NCBI RefSeq assembly: GCF_019703515.2
Contig: NC_059347.1
Span: 21,429,001 to 21,493,000 of the forward strand
Source of the DNA: Myxocyprinus asiaticus
Lineage: Eukaryota > Chordata > Actinopteri > Cypriniformes > Catostomidae
Direction: 5' to 3'
DNA length: 64,000 nt
The first letter of the stretch is position 1; the number at the start of each line of letters is the position of its first letter. Of the stretch, positions 1-13,049 are shown in pieces. The position numbers and the translations under genes are program-made. Below the pieces are notes generated by a model that did not search any database, was not told the DNA's origin, and saw only the letters and a list, made by a program, of their open reading frames with translations.

Positions 1-625
1 GCTGAAGTTTAACTTGCTTAAGTTTAAAATCTAAAAAATTTATTTTCTCTGGCTGCCGGTCTGTCTCTGCAAGTATACCTGGCTGTAGCTTGCTGAATGG
101 CCGGGTCCTTCTCAGTCTCTATTGCACACACGCTGGGTCTCTCTCGGGCGGTTTTGCTTTTGAAATGGGTTCAAATGAATGTCTGTGAGCGTTTTTGTGT
201 GATGCGAAGAAATGCAGCAGCTTGCCCGTATCTCTCGGCCACTTACGGATGAAGAATCTTCATTCTCTGTACAGTAAATGCGCTCCCCTATTTATTTTGC
301 CCGTGCATGTGTCACACGCAATGAATAAGCATGCACTGTTTCACACAATCAGTTTCTGTGTGAGAATGTGCAGTTGAGTCAAGCGAGTACCTCCTAAAAA
401 TGTATATATGCCATTGTTAACCACAGAAAGTGGGGAAAAACATTGGTATATTTTTGCCCATCGTGCCCTATGGGAACGATATATATTCACGCCATGCGAA
501 CAGTAGCTGCCAACTGTCTAAGCCCGTGTGGCAAGCATATAGTGGTGCGCAAGCAAGCTAAAGCATCTGGAAAAGGAATTATGAATTTATTCCTGTTCCA
601 ACAGGGAGAACCTGGGAAGAAGGAG
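1..625. other. Unassigned sequence, possibly the 3' flank of the neighbouring DIRS element
   Basis: No protein similarity was recognised. The segment lies just downstream (minus-strand sense) of a DIRS recombinase and could hold that element's 3' terminal region, but I could not find sequence matching the element's 5' end, so its limit is unknown and it may run off the window. Confidence 0.3.
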
Positions 626-1564
626 TCAAACCTTGTCCATATTATAAAATCTAACAAATGTATGCGGAGAGGACCACCCTGTCACCATACAAATGTCCTC
701 CAAGGACACACCACTAACTAAAGCCCATGAGGATGCCATGCTCCTCGTGCAAATGGGCTCAAATACCCAAAGGCAAAGGTAAAACGCACTCGTCATAAGC
801 ACTTGAAATTGCATCAATAAGCGAATGAGACAGACTTTGCTTGGACACTGAAAAACCTCTGTTGCGGTCACCAAATCACACAAACAACTGCTCTGACTTA
901 CGCCACTGGCTAGTACGGTCAACATAAACTCGCAGTGCCCGAACTGGGCAAAGCATATATAACCTTTCATGCTCCTTCTACTCAAATGGGGAGGAGAGAA
1001 AGCCTGAAAATTAATGGTCTGCGAGTGAAATGATGTCGAAATAACCTTGGGCCCAAACGAGGTCTTCACACAACCTTTGAACACCCTACCGCAAAATCCA
1101 TACACAAGGGACTGACCGACAGGGCATGCAAAGCACCGATTCTCTTAAACGATGCCAATGCCACTTGCAGTGCCATCTTGAGAGTAAAAAACGTATCAGT
1201 AACTGTTATCAAGGGCTCAAACAGAGCGCCCGAGAGCGCCTCTAAAACAACAGAGAAAATCCCATAAAGGAATGCGGACGGGACGAAAAGGTCTAAGCCT
1301 GCGTACCCCACACATGAAGCAAGAGACAAGAGATTGTCTGCCAACAGAGACTCCACTGATACGCGCATGTTCATCCACTATAGCGGCAACATAGACTTTA
1401 AGCATTGCCGGGGCAACTCCAGCCACAAAACTCTCCTGCAAAAATTCCAGCACTGTACAGACAGGGCAGTGAACTGGATTTTCACTTTGTGCTGAACACC
1501 AAGAAGCAAAAATAGGCCAGGGACTACGAGAGAGAAAACCAGAGGGGACAGTGTGACATCTCAC
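626..1564 (-). pseudogene. DIRS tyrosine recombinase remnant
   Basis: Three overlapping minus-strand frames (1564-1217, 1374-1066, 1105-626) together resemble the recombinase of the DIRS copy at 52.5-53.4 kb: LKVYVAAIVDEHA, then LKMALQVALASFKRIG.LHAL, then RSMASSWALVSGVSLEDIC and the terminal RFYN. The nucleophile Tyr of RFYN is present. In the HxxR box the His position appears as Ile (ICTR), so a catalytic residue is lost as well as the reading frame. The enzyme family inserts circular DIRS cDNA into the genome. Confidence 0.75.
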
Positions 1565-3009
1565 TCAAAGTGAACAGGTCCACTTCTGCTCTGTCGATCC
1601 TCCTCCAGAATTGTTCCATAATCTGAGGATGTAATGTCCATTCTCTGGGCATCGGACCCTGCCTGGACAGGAGATCCGCCCCCGAGATCACAGGCCTGGA
1701 ACTTGTATGGCTTGTAGAGATAGTAAATTTTCCCGTGCCCACAGTAGAATGCGACGTGCCAGCCTTAGCATGGCATGAGAATGCATCCCTCCCTGGCGAT
1801 CGATGAAGAACACCACTGTCCTGTTGTCAGACCTGATGAGGACATGACTGTCCTGAATCTCTGGAAAGAAAAACCTTAATGCCAGCAGCACCGTGAGCAC
1901 CTCTAGCTAGTTTATGTGCCAATATTGCCTCTGGCCCTTCGTGTACAGCACCCCAACCCATGGAGGAGGTGTCTGTTGTTATCACCTTGCGGTGACACAC
2001 CTGTCCCAATGGAACACCCAACATCAGAAGGCGGGTCCGTTTCCATGGAAGCAGAGTTTGGTAGCACCCATGCATCACTCTGAAGGGACGAAGCGCATGC
2101 GTCAGTGGTTGAAGTCCCTTTGTGGAGTTCATCCAGTACTGAAAAAGTCTTGCATGCAAAATGCCCAAGGGAATGACAGTGGATACCGCATTCATGAGCC
2201 CCAAAAGCCTGTTAAATGTTCTCACGGGGAGAACATGTCCCACTCTGAACATCGCTAGATACTGGTGTAATGACAGAATGTCTGTTTCCACACCTATAAA
2301 CAGAGTCTGTTGCCTTGGTAACAGGACACTCTTGTCTAGGTTTACACGCAGCCCTAGATTGCACAAATGGTTGAGAATGACATCTCAATGTTGGGCAGCC
2401 AAAGTCTCTGAGTGAGCTAACACCAACTAATCATCAAAATAATTCAAAACTCAGATGCCTTGAAGCCTCAAGGGTGTCAGAGCTGCATCCATGCAAGCGA
2501 ACCTGCTTCAGCGCAATCTGAATATGGAAATACGTGTCCTTCAAATCTATTGTCACAAACCAGTCCCTTGGCTGTACTTGTGACATTATTTGTTTCTGCG
2601 TCAACATTCTGAATTGACATTTCATTATGGTGAAATTCAAACGTCTCAAATCCAGAATGGGACGCAAGCCGCCCTCTTTTATTTTGGGACCAGAAAATAA
2701 CGGCTGTAAAAGCTGAATTCTCTCTGAAAAGGGGGACTGTCCTCTATTGCCCCTTTTTCTAAGAGAGAGTGAATTTCCCAAATCAAAAACGGGGCTTCCC
2801 AAACAGAGATGACTGTCGGAACAACCGGAACAGCTTAGATTGTGACACGGGGCATTCATTAGGAAGGCCTTTTCTTTGTCACGAATATCTGTGAGCATAA
2901 ACCACAGATGGTGTTCCGCCACCACCAGGCCCACAATATTCTGACCAACAGCACAAGCAATTTGTTTGGTAGCTCTCAGCGCCAAATCAGAAACCCAGCG
3001 TAGTTCCAT
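1524..3009 (-). pseudogene. DIRS reverse transcriptase / RNase H remnant
   Basis: The 3009-2434 frame ends with typical DIRS RT blocks: LRPILDLRRLN and WFVTIDLKDTYFHI, the latter carrying the first catalytic aspartate. The 2366-1827 frame continues through the RT thumb and connection (RTFNRLLGLMNAV) to TTDTSSMGWGAVHEG at the RNase H start. Frames 1900-1688 (SDNRTVVFFIDRQGG) and 1742-1524 (DLLSRQGP, then WTLHPQIMEQFW) complete RNase H and the linker. The stretch expected to hold the YxDD box falls in a gap between frames (2367-2433) and was not seen intact. Several frameshifts make it a pseudogene. Confidence 0.8.
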
Positions 3010-3138
3010 GATGGCCTAAGAATCCAGTCCAGCTCCCTCATCTAAATTTCTCATAAAATGGGCTTAGTAGGCTTACAAAACTGCCAGTGTGTGCAATACG
3101 GGGAGAGTGACGGAGAGAACTGAAGGTTGGCCTGCTGC

Positions 3139-3540
3139 TCAGCTCCTATCTCCTCGCCATCCACGCCGGCCTCCAACGAGTCGTGTGTCTGCCAGCGCCT
3201 CGAGGCAAGAATGAGCACGCAGCTTGACTGAATCCCTTTTAAAGGAGGCAAGCCTTTCATGGAACATCCTGACATTCATCAAGTCACACTGCGGGCAATC
3301 TGAACCCTCCAACATGGCCTCTGCCTGGCGAAAACCCAGACAGGAAACACACATATCGTGGGAATCCTCACCGACAATGAACTGCGTACACCAAGATAAG
3401 CACTTCTTAAATTCCATCCTGTGTTGCTACTCAAAAGGGAGAAATAATAATCCTCGCTTCGACATGAGCTGCTAATACAACACGGGCCAGATGAGATTGT
3501 GCACTGAAGAACAGAAAATCTGACTTGATGGCACGAAAGC
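3139..3540 (-). pseudogene. DIRS gag-like N-terminal fragment
   Basis: The frame 3417-3139 contains the motif CVSCLGFRQAEAML followed by a further Cys pair (CPQC). The DIRS copy near 45.8 kb has the same arrangement (CLSCLG.THTEAAF, then CSHC), so this is the start of the DIRS ORF1 (gag-like) protein, possibly a nucleic-acid-binding Cys module. An overlapping frame (3542-3279) carries the upstream part, so at least one frameshift separates them. It is adjacent to the RT fragment and not functional. Confidence 0.6.
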
Positions 3541-3698
3541 AAGTGCCTTTATGGAGCCTGTGATGTATCTTCTTAGGGGGCATCGCTTAAGCGCCATCAG
3601 CCAGTACATTGGCGTGATGTACAAGGGCTTCACACCATGTGACACTCGGACAGTGTCCCATAGTGCTTTTACGCAGCTCGAGTGCCACGAAAGGGAAC

Positions 3699-4391
3699 CA
3701 TGTTTCAATGGATTTAAAACGTTTGGAGCCATGATATACTGGATTTTTTTTTAATGCAAACATTTTATTCAGCATGTACAGTATGTAGCGTTATGTGTAA
3801 ATATAAAGTGAGAGAGTGCAATATTGACTGTATTTCCTTAAACTTTTTTTATGTTAATATTATTGTATAACATATTAATTACTTTTGAGAGAAAAGAATA
3901 CAGTAATTCTTATTTTAAAGGATGTGAGAGGTTGCTGACTATTTGGAGTGAATTTGTTTGGTATGGATGATAACTATTATATGTTTTTTTTTTTTTTCAT
4001 TTGTTTGATTCTGTTCAGAGAAAATATACAGTCCTATTTCTTCTATAATTTGATTTGGGATTAAAATCTTATTTTAGTATAACATGTCTTATATACTTAA
4101 GATGACAAGAATAAAAAGAAGAAAATGTTTATCTTTATGCATCCTGCAGTGGTCGATTACAATACGGCACAAGTAGTTTTGTGGAGATAAAATACAAAAC
4201 CATGCATAAATCCAGTATTTCAAATAAACACCAAACTTTGAAGCTGCCAGAGAGAAAATAACATTTGTTATATGGATGAATTTAAACATTAAAGCTTATA
4301 CAGACACAGATGTCTACCAGCAGTAGTTAAACTACAAACTTTTAGTAGCCACTAGGCTAATATAACCTGTAAAACAAAATTGTGTATAGGC
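3699..4391. other. AT-rich spacer without recognised features
   Basis: Contains short T-runs and no supported reading frame. It separates the DIRS 5' end from the Tc1 element. Confidence 0.5.
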
Positions 4392-4393
4392 TA

Positions 4394-5614
4394 CACTGGC
4401 GGACAAAATTTTGGAATAATGTACAGATTTTGCTCTTATGGAAAGAAATTGGGACTTTTATTCACCAAAGTGGCATTCAGCTGATCACAATGTATAGTCA
4501 GGACATTAATAACATGAAAAATTATTATTACAATTTGAAAGATAATTTCAGAACTTCTTAAACTACTTCAAAGAGTTCTCATCAAAAAATCCTCCATGTG
4601 CAGCAATGACAACTTTGCAGATCCTTGGAATTCTAGCTGTCAGTTTGTCCAGATACTCAGGTGACATTTCATCCCACGCTTCTTGTAGCACTTGCCATAG
4701 ATGTGGCTGTATTGTCGGGCACTTCTCATGCACCTTACAGTCAAGCTGATCCCACAAAAGCTCAATGGGGTTAAGATCCATAACTCTTTTCCAATTATCT
4801 GTTGTCCAATGTCTGTGTTAATTTGCCCACTCTAACCTTTTCTTTTTGTTTTTCTGTTTCAAAAGTGGCTTTTTCTTTGCAATTCTTTCCATAAGGCCTG
4901 TGCCCCTGAGTCTTCTCTTTACTGTTGCACATGAAACTGGTGTTGAGTGGGTAGAATTCAATGAAGCTGTCAGCTGAGGACATGTGAGGCGTCTATTTCT
5001 CAAACTAGAGTCTCTGATGTACTTATCCTCTTGTTTAGTTGTACATCTGGCCTTCCACATCTCTTTCTGTCCTTGTTAGAACCAGTTGTCCTTTGTCTTT
5101 AAAGACTGTAGTGTACACCTTTGTATGAAATCTTCAGTTTTTTGGCAGTTTCAAGCATTGTATAGCCTTCATTCCTCAAAACAATGAATGACTGACGAGT
5201 TTCTAGAGAAAGCTGTTTCTTTTTTGCCATTTTTGTCCTAATATTGACCTTAAGACATGCCAGTCTATTGCATACTGTGACAACTCATAAACAAACACAA
5301 AGACAATGTTAAGCTTAATTTAACTAACCAAATAGCTTTCAGCAGTGTTTGATATAATGGCAAGTGATTTTCTAGAACCAAATTAGCAATTTAGCATGAT
5401 TACTCAAGGATAAGGTTTTGGAGTGATGGTTGCTGGAAATAGGGCCTGTCTAGATCAAAAATGACTTTTTTCAAATAGTGATGGTGCTGTTTTTTACATC
5501 AGTAATGTCCTGACTATACTTTGCGATCAGTTGAATGCAACTTTGGTGAATTAAAGTACCAATTTCAGCAAACAGCAAAATCTATACATTATTCCAAACT
5601 TTTGGCCACCAGTG
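4394..5614 (-). mobile_element. Tc1-like DNA transposon, internally deleted
   Basis: The ends CACTGGCGG and CCACCAGTG are inverted and each is followed outward by TA (4392-4393 and 5615-5616), the duplicated Tc1/mariner target. The inverted repeats match over roughly 120 bp: the left repeat reads ...TTTTGGAATAATGTA and the right repeat, inverted, ...TTTGGAATAATGTATAG. Between them lies a minus-strand transposase pseudogene that has lost its catalytic centre. At about 1.22 kb it is shorter than the usual 1.5-1.7 kb of complete Tc1 elements, consistent with the internal deletion. It is non-autonomous but keeps both termini. Confidence 0.9.
4563..5230 (-). pseudogene. Tc1 transposase, catalytic core deleted
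   Basis: The start codon at 5230 (minus) begins MAKKKQLSLETRQSFIVL and is followed by a helix-turn-helix region (LETAKKLKISYKGVH). After a frameshift, the frame 5060-4818 gives the second DNA-binding half (CPQLTASLNSTHSTPVSCATVKRRL in part). It then passes within about 15 codons to DLNPIELLWDQLD (4781-4740), which holds the final acidic residue of the DD(34)E triad. The blocks carrying both catalytic Asp residues, normally about 120 residues, are missing. The pseudogene sits inside intact inverted repeats. Confidence 0.85.
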
Positions 5615-5616
5615 TA

Positions 5617-6904
5617 TATGCCACACTGACAACATTAAATAATATAATATTGTAAAGAGAATCCGTGTACAGTATGTAGCTGTGTGCATGCACATTAAAA
5701 ACAACATTATTGAAGTTGACGATCCACTACGTCATCGCGATTCAGTCCGCATCGAGGACAGTCTCGGTAGCAGATGCCCTAACCCTGTCTCCACCCTTAT
5801 CAGAGCCTGTAACACTGAGTAGCCTGCCAGGAACAACTCCAGATACGTTTCTTCTATTGTGTGACGTTTCAGGAAGTTAAAAAAAAAACAGATACTGCAT
5901 TAATTGCATACATTTTTTTACGCGTTAAAAAAAATATGAATCGCAGAAAGTAATGCGTTAAATTTCCCAGCCCTAGCCCTAGTTTAGAGAGGAGACAGCA
6001 GTAGTCGAGAGGGAGAGACCAGCTGAGAAGCTGTTCGTGTGTGTTGGCCGATGCCGTGTGCTTACCTGAGTTATTTGAGTTTGAATTGAAGCTGCACCAT
6101 GGCGCTCTTAAGCGAACAATTTTTGTTTTGTTTAAAAAAATTTGACATTCCTAAGTGGAATCGCCGTCTCCCACTTCTTCATTCCTTTGAACTTATTACA
6201 ATACTCTTTTCAGTTTTTACAATGGAAATGCAGCTTCTTCCAGAAATAAGAGACACTTGGATTCTGATCTAACATGCGTGATGTTAGTAGCATGTCAACC
6301 TGTCAGAAACACTGTCTTTATCACACCCACATTACCAAAACTGTTGAATAATGCCTCTTACATTCCTCAGACACATTCTCAGCTCTCCAAGTCAAACATG
6401 TCTCCCTCTCCACAACTGAGTTCCAGCTTCGCTTAGGTGGCCTGGCTTCTTTGGGCCCTTTGTGTGTGTGGTCCTTACCAAAGAGGCAACCACACGGCTT
6501 GAGTCCGTCCTCTGTGGCAGCCTGCATGCTGCTTCTGGAACTCACCATGGTGCACTCTCTCTAGCTGCCAGGCCACCCCTCCTTTCTTAATGAGAGATGT
6601 CGACACCAAATATTTACACAAGGAACTAGTGGAATGCAGGGCTGATGTATTTGTACGCTGTTCAAAACCCTGTTGAAATAATAGCTAGAAGTGTTTTGAC
6701 TCATCAGAAATCCTGAGCGGGGTTCTTTTGATGTGGCTGAAAATGTTGTTTCATTAAATCAACTGTCTAAAAGTGGTGATTGTTTAAGTGTCTATTCTAT
6801 GTTGCTGAGAAAGCTTATCTCACCTGCATTGTAAAATAAGATTGGTCACGTAACCTAAAAATATGTGCTTCATGTGATGACATCTAAATGAACTGGTTTT
6901 ATTT
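5617..6904. other. Unassigned; possible LTR-like 3' edge near 6201
   Basis: No gene recognised. Around 5930-5985 sits a fragment resembling widespread teleost repeats (taatgcgttaaatttcccagccct). The stretch 6000-6201, a purine-rich leader ending in CTTATTACA, has the look of an LTR 3' end, but no partner or target duplication was found. The rest appears unique and non-coding. Confidence 0.3.
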
Positions 6905-7472
6905 AAAGAAATAGTTCACCTCAAAATGATAATTTTCACATCATTTACTCACCCATATGCCATATCAAACTCGTATCACTTTTTTTCTTCTGTGGAACAC
7001 AAATGAAGATTTTGATGGATATATGATATGTGTTTGTCTTAACAATGCAAGTCAATGGGATCCAAAACTTTTAAGTGTGTACAGTGCTCTGTGTATGCGT
7101 CAAGCACGAGGAAGTGTAATTGAGTTTCAAATCGTAATTGCACCAAGGAGACTGCAGATGTCAAGATTTATACTTTAAAAGGAGTTACAATTACATTTTG
7201 GTCTGTTTCTCACCCAGAACCAATCATATCACTTCTGAAGACATGCATTAAACCACTTGAGTCATATGGATTACCTTTATGCTTCCATTATGTCCTTTTT
7301 GGAGCTGGAGCGTTTTGGACCCTACTGACTTAAATGTATGAATATATTCACATTATCTATAAAACAGTCATTGTTTGTGTTCTACAGAAGAAAGAAACTG
7401 AGTTTGAGACAACATACTGTAAGTGTGAGTAAATGCTGAAAGAATTATCAGTGTTGGTGAGCTATTCCTTTA
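6905..7472. repeat. Cyprinid-type inverted-repeat MITE, diverged copy 1
   Basis: The left end reads AAATAGTTCACCTCAAAATGATAATTTTC, then ACTCACCC. The body has the family words GAACACAAATGAAGATTTT and GCAAGTCAATGGGATCC; the right end GTGAGCTATTCCTTT is an inverted, decayed version of the left. The body shares GGAGACTGCAGA and GAGTTACATTTTGGTCTGT with the copy at 12485. It is non-coding. Confidence 0.7.
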
Positions 7473-10400
7473 CATCAGAAATACAATTTAATATGATTTA
7501 ACTATGACTTTAATATGACCAAACCTGCCTACATTAGGTTACACTAATGAAAGTGATTTTAAAGGTCAGATGAGGTAGAAATTTTAAGAAAAGTTTTACA
7601 GTTTGTCACATTACAAATTTGTTGTCTTCAGCAATAAAACTATGATTTGCAATTAGTAAATATAAAGGGTGCATAGGTGAAGGCCAAGAAGATTAAACTG
7701 TCTCAAAAAGGCAGGATGCAACACATAAGGCAAGAATGAATAGTAAAGCACAAAGGCAAGATAGAATGTGGCTTCTTCTCTTGATGTTGTCTGAACCCAT
7801 TTCTTCTTATCTTTGTGAACTCTTTTGTAAGATACAATATCACCTCACCAAAACACATATTACATTATAACAAGATAATGTCTCTCGCAACATTCATCAT
7901 GCTTCATGCGTATGCCTATATCTCACTTGCTGTTCCTACACAATGCTTTGTGTGGCAGTCTATTCTTCTGCTGTAAGTGATGGAGGTGGCCTTTGTTATC
8001 AGCCTCCTATTATTCCTTTGTCCTTCTGTCCCCTATGCCTGTGTTGGCTAGTCTGTCAGGGGAGATTCCTCTAAATCTCAGAAAGGTTGCATAAGGAACC
8101 TGACACATGGCTATGAATAATATGTGCCACTGTGCTCTACCCAGGCCCTTGTCTGGTGTTTCGCCTTTGTAAATTATCACAAACTTTTCATTTTAAGGTG
8201 AACTATCCCTTTATGAATGGCTGTTCAACTTCAAAACTGTGTAGCGGCCACCAGGATTTGTTGTGTTCTTTACCAAGTTCTGCTGGTGAACAGCATAGCT
8301 GTGCTAGTCCTCCAGCTATTTAACCACCAAACCAGCAATAACCAGCATAAACTAGCCTGGACCAGTATTGAAATTCATGCTTGTGTTTATTGGTCTTTTT
8401 AGTAGAATTTATGTGTTACTGTTTTACTGTTGTTTTAGGGATATCGATTTAACACATTAATTTAGTGTGATGAATTATATATAAAATAATGCATTAAAAA
8501 ATTAACACAATTAATCGTGCCTCCTGATCCATATATATAGTAAATTCCGTAACAAAACAATGTAGTTTCCTACCATCTGAGCATTTCAAGCTTGAAGTAA
8601 ATGTATCTTTGTGTTTTTTTACGAGCTGCGCCAGCAGGGGGCAGTCAGTGCAGTTCCAGCGATTTTCAAAGTTTCATACTAGTTTTAACTTGACTTATCA
8701 TCCTAGACCAACATTTAAAAATAGCACCGATGGAACAGAACGGAAGATTGACAAACTCAGTTACAAAATGGTTGGCTTATGTTCAATATGGGAATAAAAC
8801 AAACAATATATAATGACTTCTAAAGCCACTTTTTGTATTGTCTAATCAACATGATCCACAAATTAACTCAAAGGCGTTGTGTAAAACAGAACATACAGAC
8901 TTAAATAGTACAATGGGATCAGACCCCCATTCCCCTCCACTTACAGTAGGTGATCCAAAAGAGGCCCAAACGTGGGATTTATGGCAATGAATGGCATTTT
9001 ACATCAGAACACTCTTCATTTATCACACTGTCATTTCACACTTCCATCTTCAGAGGCCCATGCACTCTCCCTCTCTACCAGCTCTCGACAATAACAGGGT
9101 AAATTCACCCTGCATCAACTTCAGTGTAAACCTTCTGGTGCAGTTGTCCGTCAGACAAATGTAAATACTAAAGGAGGCTTGCACGCACGTGGAGCACACT
9201 GGGAAACCAGCTCTATCATGAATGTTTATAGCAGCTTATTATGGCCGTTAATGCCCCTCTGTGATTTACAAGCTGTTCTTGAAATTGAATGTTTAACTTT
9301 GGCCAATAAAGCTGTGAGAATCAGCCCATGACTCACCTTTGCTGACTGAACATGTATGTGCCAATGTGTGATTTAAGCATTTTTGGTTTACATAGCAAAG
9401 ATCACAAGCACACAAGGAGATTTAAAAGCACTGTTTTTTTTTTTGTTTGTTTTTTTGTTTTTTTTACATGTTTCAGAAAGATAGCTACAGCATAATGGAA
9501 ACATGTGGAATGGTGTGTCTTGTAATTTTATTGCTATGGTTTTGCCCCTGCAGTGATGGACTGAATCTCACCTGTGTGCTGCTGCAGCTTTTTTTTTTTT
9601 TTTTAAGAAATAAGGCCCTGTTGTTGTATGGTTGGGATTTCCTGTGGAAGGACCCCTGAAAATCTGTATAGAAGAGGGAGACAGTATTTAGCTGCCAGCA
9701 AGAGTGCCAAAGCATCTGGAGTACCCTCAAGACTCAGCCCAGTGGAGGGACCAAAACTCTGATATTCAGGACCAGACCGCATGTCCTGGTGCTGCTCAGC
9801 AGCAGCTTGGTTATAATTCGCCTAGAAATACTAGACGATCTCTCAGTGGAGCTCCTGAACAGCTCACAGACAAATCCTCAAATCAGAGACACAGTATAGT
9901 CTGTAAGGACCTTCACTAAATGGCAAGAGGTCAGTCCCATATTGCATTTTATTCTAGTCAAGATACGGACTGTCCGAGTGCGGCCCAGATTTTATCAACA
10001 CGCTGATAGTCCTCATCTGTGCACATCATAGGCATATGCGCCTGCTGTTGACCACACTTCAAGAATATAAAAAAGCAGTTGTAGTGTGCATGCGTGGAAT
10101 GCATTAGTATTCGCTCGTGGTCAAAAGAGTATACTTTGTAAAGACAAATCGGTGGACCAGGCGCAATCAGATCCGGAGTGCAGAAAAACTAAGCATTCCC
10201 GGGCCTTTAAGCCCAGAGTGTGGATGTCATTATGGGTGTCTCTCCATGTGTCCATTACAGCTGGTATGGGGTCAAAAAGTGGTCAGGCAGACAGCAGAGT
10301 CTTCAAAGGTGCACATAAGGCGAGATCATGCCAGAACTGGCTAGACACTAGAAAGCAGGTGAGAGACCGGACTATAATGCTTTGCTCTGTCTTTGGACTC

Positions 10401-12484
10401 AAGCTTCGAGCTACCCCCTAAGAACTGGGTCATGTCGACAGTGAGAGAGTGAGAGAGAGGGTGGGGGGGGGGGGGTGGAGATAGTTAATAGCCCATAGAA
10501 AAACTCTCTGGGTGCAACCAGGGCCTAAAGGAAATGAAAGCACTTAAAGGGGATAGTTTTGTTGGTGTCAGGCAAAGTATGTGGCTATTTTTATCAATTG
10601 CTGCAGTTGTGCATCTGATGTAATAAAAATAAAAATTTGGGGATGGATAGGCTGACCTGAGCAGACTATTGCTGTTATATGTGTTTGATGGTAAAAAGTA
10701 ATTTTTTTAATCAGCATTTGTATCTTAAAACCTTAAACATTAAAAACCATTTTTATCTTAGCCTTAAAACAAGTTTAATTTATTTTAAGTTTATTTTTTG
10801 TACCCTTACTCTCGTTTTATCTTACACAATTTTGCTTCTAAAGTAAATTTATATTGTTTTAAGAATTTTTAGATTTTAGTATTAGATTTTACAGGAAACC
10901 AGACAAAAATGTTAAGGAAATATTTTTTTGCAGTGTTTCGAATGCAATATTTTTGCATGTTGAGTATTGTAAATTATGTACTTTATGCAAATAAATGTTC
11001 TGAGGTATGATAATATTTGTGTCAAGAAGAGATATGAATAAATTCATATTTGTTGCATTTGTTGCAAGATGCAGGTTACATGCTCAATTTGCATGCACAA
11101 CATGTTTTCCTCATGATTCTGTTGTTTGTTTGCTCAGTGTCTTAAAGTAGGACATCAGGCTCATGGAATATTTATGCTACTTAAATGTTTATAATTGACA
11201 CCACTGGAACATTTCCTTAGGTAGAGCTCATGCATCCAGAGCTGAGACTTATTTATTTATTTATTTACATTTTTTCAACTTGCACACCCACATTTTTTTG
11301 GGGGAAAAAGCAACATCTGTGGCATTGGCTCACAATTTCATTTTCCACTCTCTCCTCTCCTCTCTTTCTCCTTTTCAGACATAGTTTCTGGATGTATTAG
11401 TCCCCTCTCAGCATCTGTCTTCCTCTGACAGCTCGAGTGAAAACAAAAGAAAGAATGAAAGAGGAGATGAGATAAGACAAGCCAAAAAGCAAGAGAAGTC
11501 AGTCTTTTCTCTGTGCCTGCAGCTTTTAGTTAGAAAAGCCTTTATTCCACAAATTCTGCCATTATGCATTATACATGAGCTGAACGCCTTCTCCTGCAGA
11601 CGCTTCTTGCCCCCTTTCACTTTTTTCTGTATATCATTGTTTTCTTTCTCCCTCTTTGTATCTAACGTCCTTCTTTCTCTCTTACTTCCTCCTTTTGAGC
11701 CTTAACTTAGCACATAACCGTCTCTCTCTGTCTCTTAGTGCGTCCTTGCTCTCTCGTTCCTTCCCACTCTCTCCTCCTCCTCTCTCCCTTCTCTTGTGTT
11801 GCCTTGTTGAAACACTAATGGCTTGGTACAAGCCATTTCCTCCCAGAGCGCTAACTTGATTACTCTGTGTTTGTACTCTGTTTCTGTATGACACATTTGT
11901 TTATGGGAAGAAAAGGCGTAAGAGAGAGAGAAAAAAAAATCTAATGACCCCACTGAAAAGGCCTGCAGTACAAAAACGCTCTAAACATAAAGCTACTTGC
12001 AACAAAAGACAATCTGTGTAATTACACATTTCTAGTCAAAGACTTTTAACATTAAACAATCTGCAACTAATGTGTCTCATACGGACATGAATGCGAGTGC
12101 AGCTGAATATTAAACCATTGATGTGGATACTGCTGATGAGCATCAGGAACAGACTCAGGCAGAAACTGAAAACAGAGTAATGGATTTAAAATGACTATTG
12201 CATTCTTAAAAGCTTAATTAATATTCCAAGTCTGAAATCAAATTTGTAATATGCAAGTGTAGATAATATTACACAAAAATGGCCCTACATTGTAGCTTTG
12301 TCTACTTTCTGAATCAACCAATGAGTGCACAGACATGGCAAACACATTTCCAAGGCATACAAGTAGTTTGCAAATGATTTTGCATCAGAACACAGATTTT
12401 ACGTTGCACATCAAGTGGCAATGCAACACACTACAAAAATTGTTTATTGTACATAAGTAGCAAAAATATTCTTAAAATGTATTA
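7473..12484. other. About 5 kb without recognised genes
   Basis: Only short chance reading frames are present (for example around 9704-9919 and 10086-10421) with no recognisable domain. Simple tracts: T-runs at 9433-9470 and 9591-9604, a G-run near 10457-10475, ATTT repeats near 11248-11266. A decayed repeat lies near 8440-8530. No element ends were found. Confidence 0.5.
8631..8644 (+). promoter_or_regulatory. CTCF-like binding motif
   Basis: CCAGCAGGGGGCAG matches the core of the vertebrate CTCF consensus (CCAGCAGGGGGCGC) at all but the last positions. CTCF organises chromatin loops; orientation here is plus. It is a motif match only; occupancy cannot be judged from sequence. Confidence 0.55.
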
Positions 12485-12866
12485 AAGGGAATATGATAAT
12501 GCTAATTCTCTCACCATTTGTTCACTCTTATGTCGTTTTAAATTTGTATGACTTCGGAAAACAAATGAAGATTTTTTTAAAGGATAACTGATGTGTGTTT
12601 CTCCATACAATACAAGTCAATGGGGTCCAACACATGTACAGAGCATGTGTACAGCATGTTAACATGCACAGAGCATGTACAGTGTTCTGCACATGCGTCA
12701 AACACATGGAAATGTAACCGAATCGTGAATCATGATCGCACCAAGGAGACTGCAGACGTCAACATTTATAGTGAATATGGAGTTACATTTTGGTCTGTGT
12801 CTCACCCTAAATCGTTGGTATTGCTTCAGAAGACATTAGTGAATTAAACCACTCGAGTCAGACTAC
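12485..12866. repeat. Cyprinid-type MITE, copy 2 (partial)
   Basis: Shares the family order with copy 1: a TTCTCTCACCATTTGTTCACTC start, AACAAATGAAGATTTTT, CAAGTCAATGGGGTCC, CACCAAGGAGACTGCAGACG and GGAGTTACATTTTGGTCTGT. The stretch 12628-12690 contains a local repeat of GAGCATGT/ACAG words. The right inverted end is lost or decayed. Confidence 0.6.
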
Positions 12867-13049
12867 TTTTAGTGTAAATCTCGTCAAAGAAATTACAGAC
12901 AAAAAATTTTACGACAAAAATGAAAATGTATATGAGATTGAAAAGATGCATCATGAGGATAATTAAACAATTTTAATAAGAACCTACCGTAGACCAAAAT
13001 ATTAGGGGATTTATGAGCGTTTCCATATTGCTGAATTGCTTCAGGATCA

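Larger units (their letters stand above)
626..3698 (-). mobile_element. DIRS-1-like tyrosine-recombinase retrotransposon, decayed, minus strand
   Basis: Read on the minus strand the segment shows the DIRS order: a gag-like Cys-rich start (about 3540-3139), reverse transcriptase and RNase H (3009-1524), then a tyrosine recombinase (1564-626). The 5' edge probably lies at 3698, where the minus strand reads GTTCCCTTTCGTGGCACTC; DIRS elements start at a GTT trinucleotide. It is a different subfamily from the two DIRS copies at 45-54 kb, since protein and terminal sequences diverge clearly. All frames are broken by stops and shifts. The 3' end was not found. Confidence 0.8.

Noticed and set aside
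9704..10421. Small plus-strand frames as host exons
   Set aside because: No splice-site pattern with matching frames, no domain, and typical chance length.
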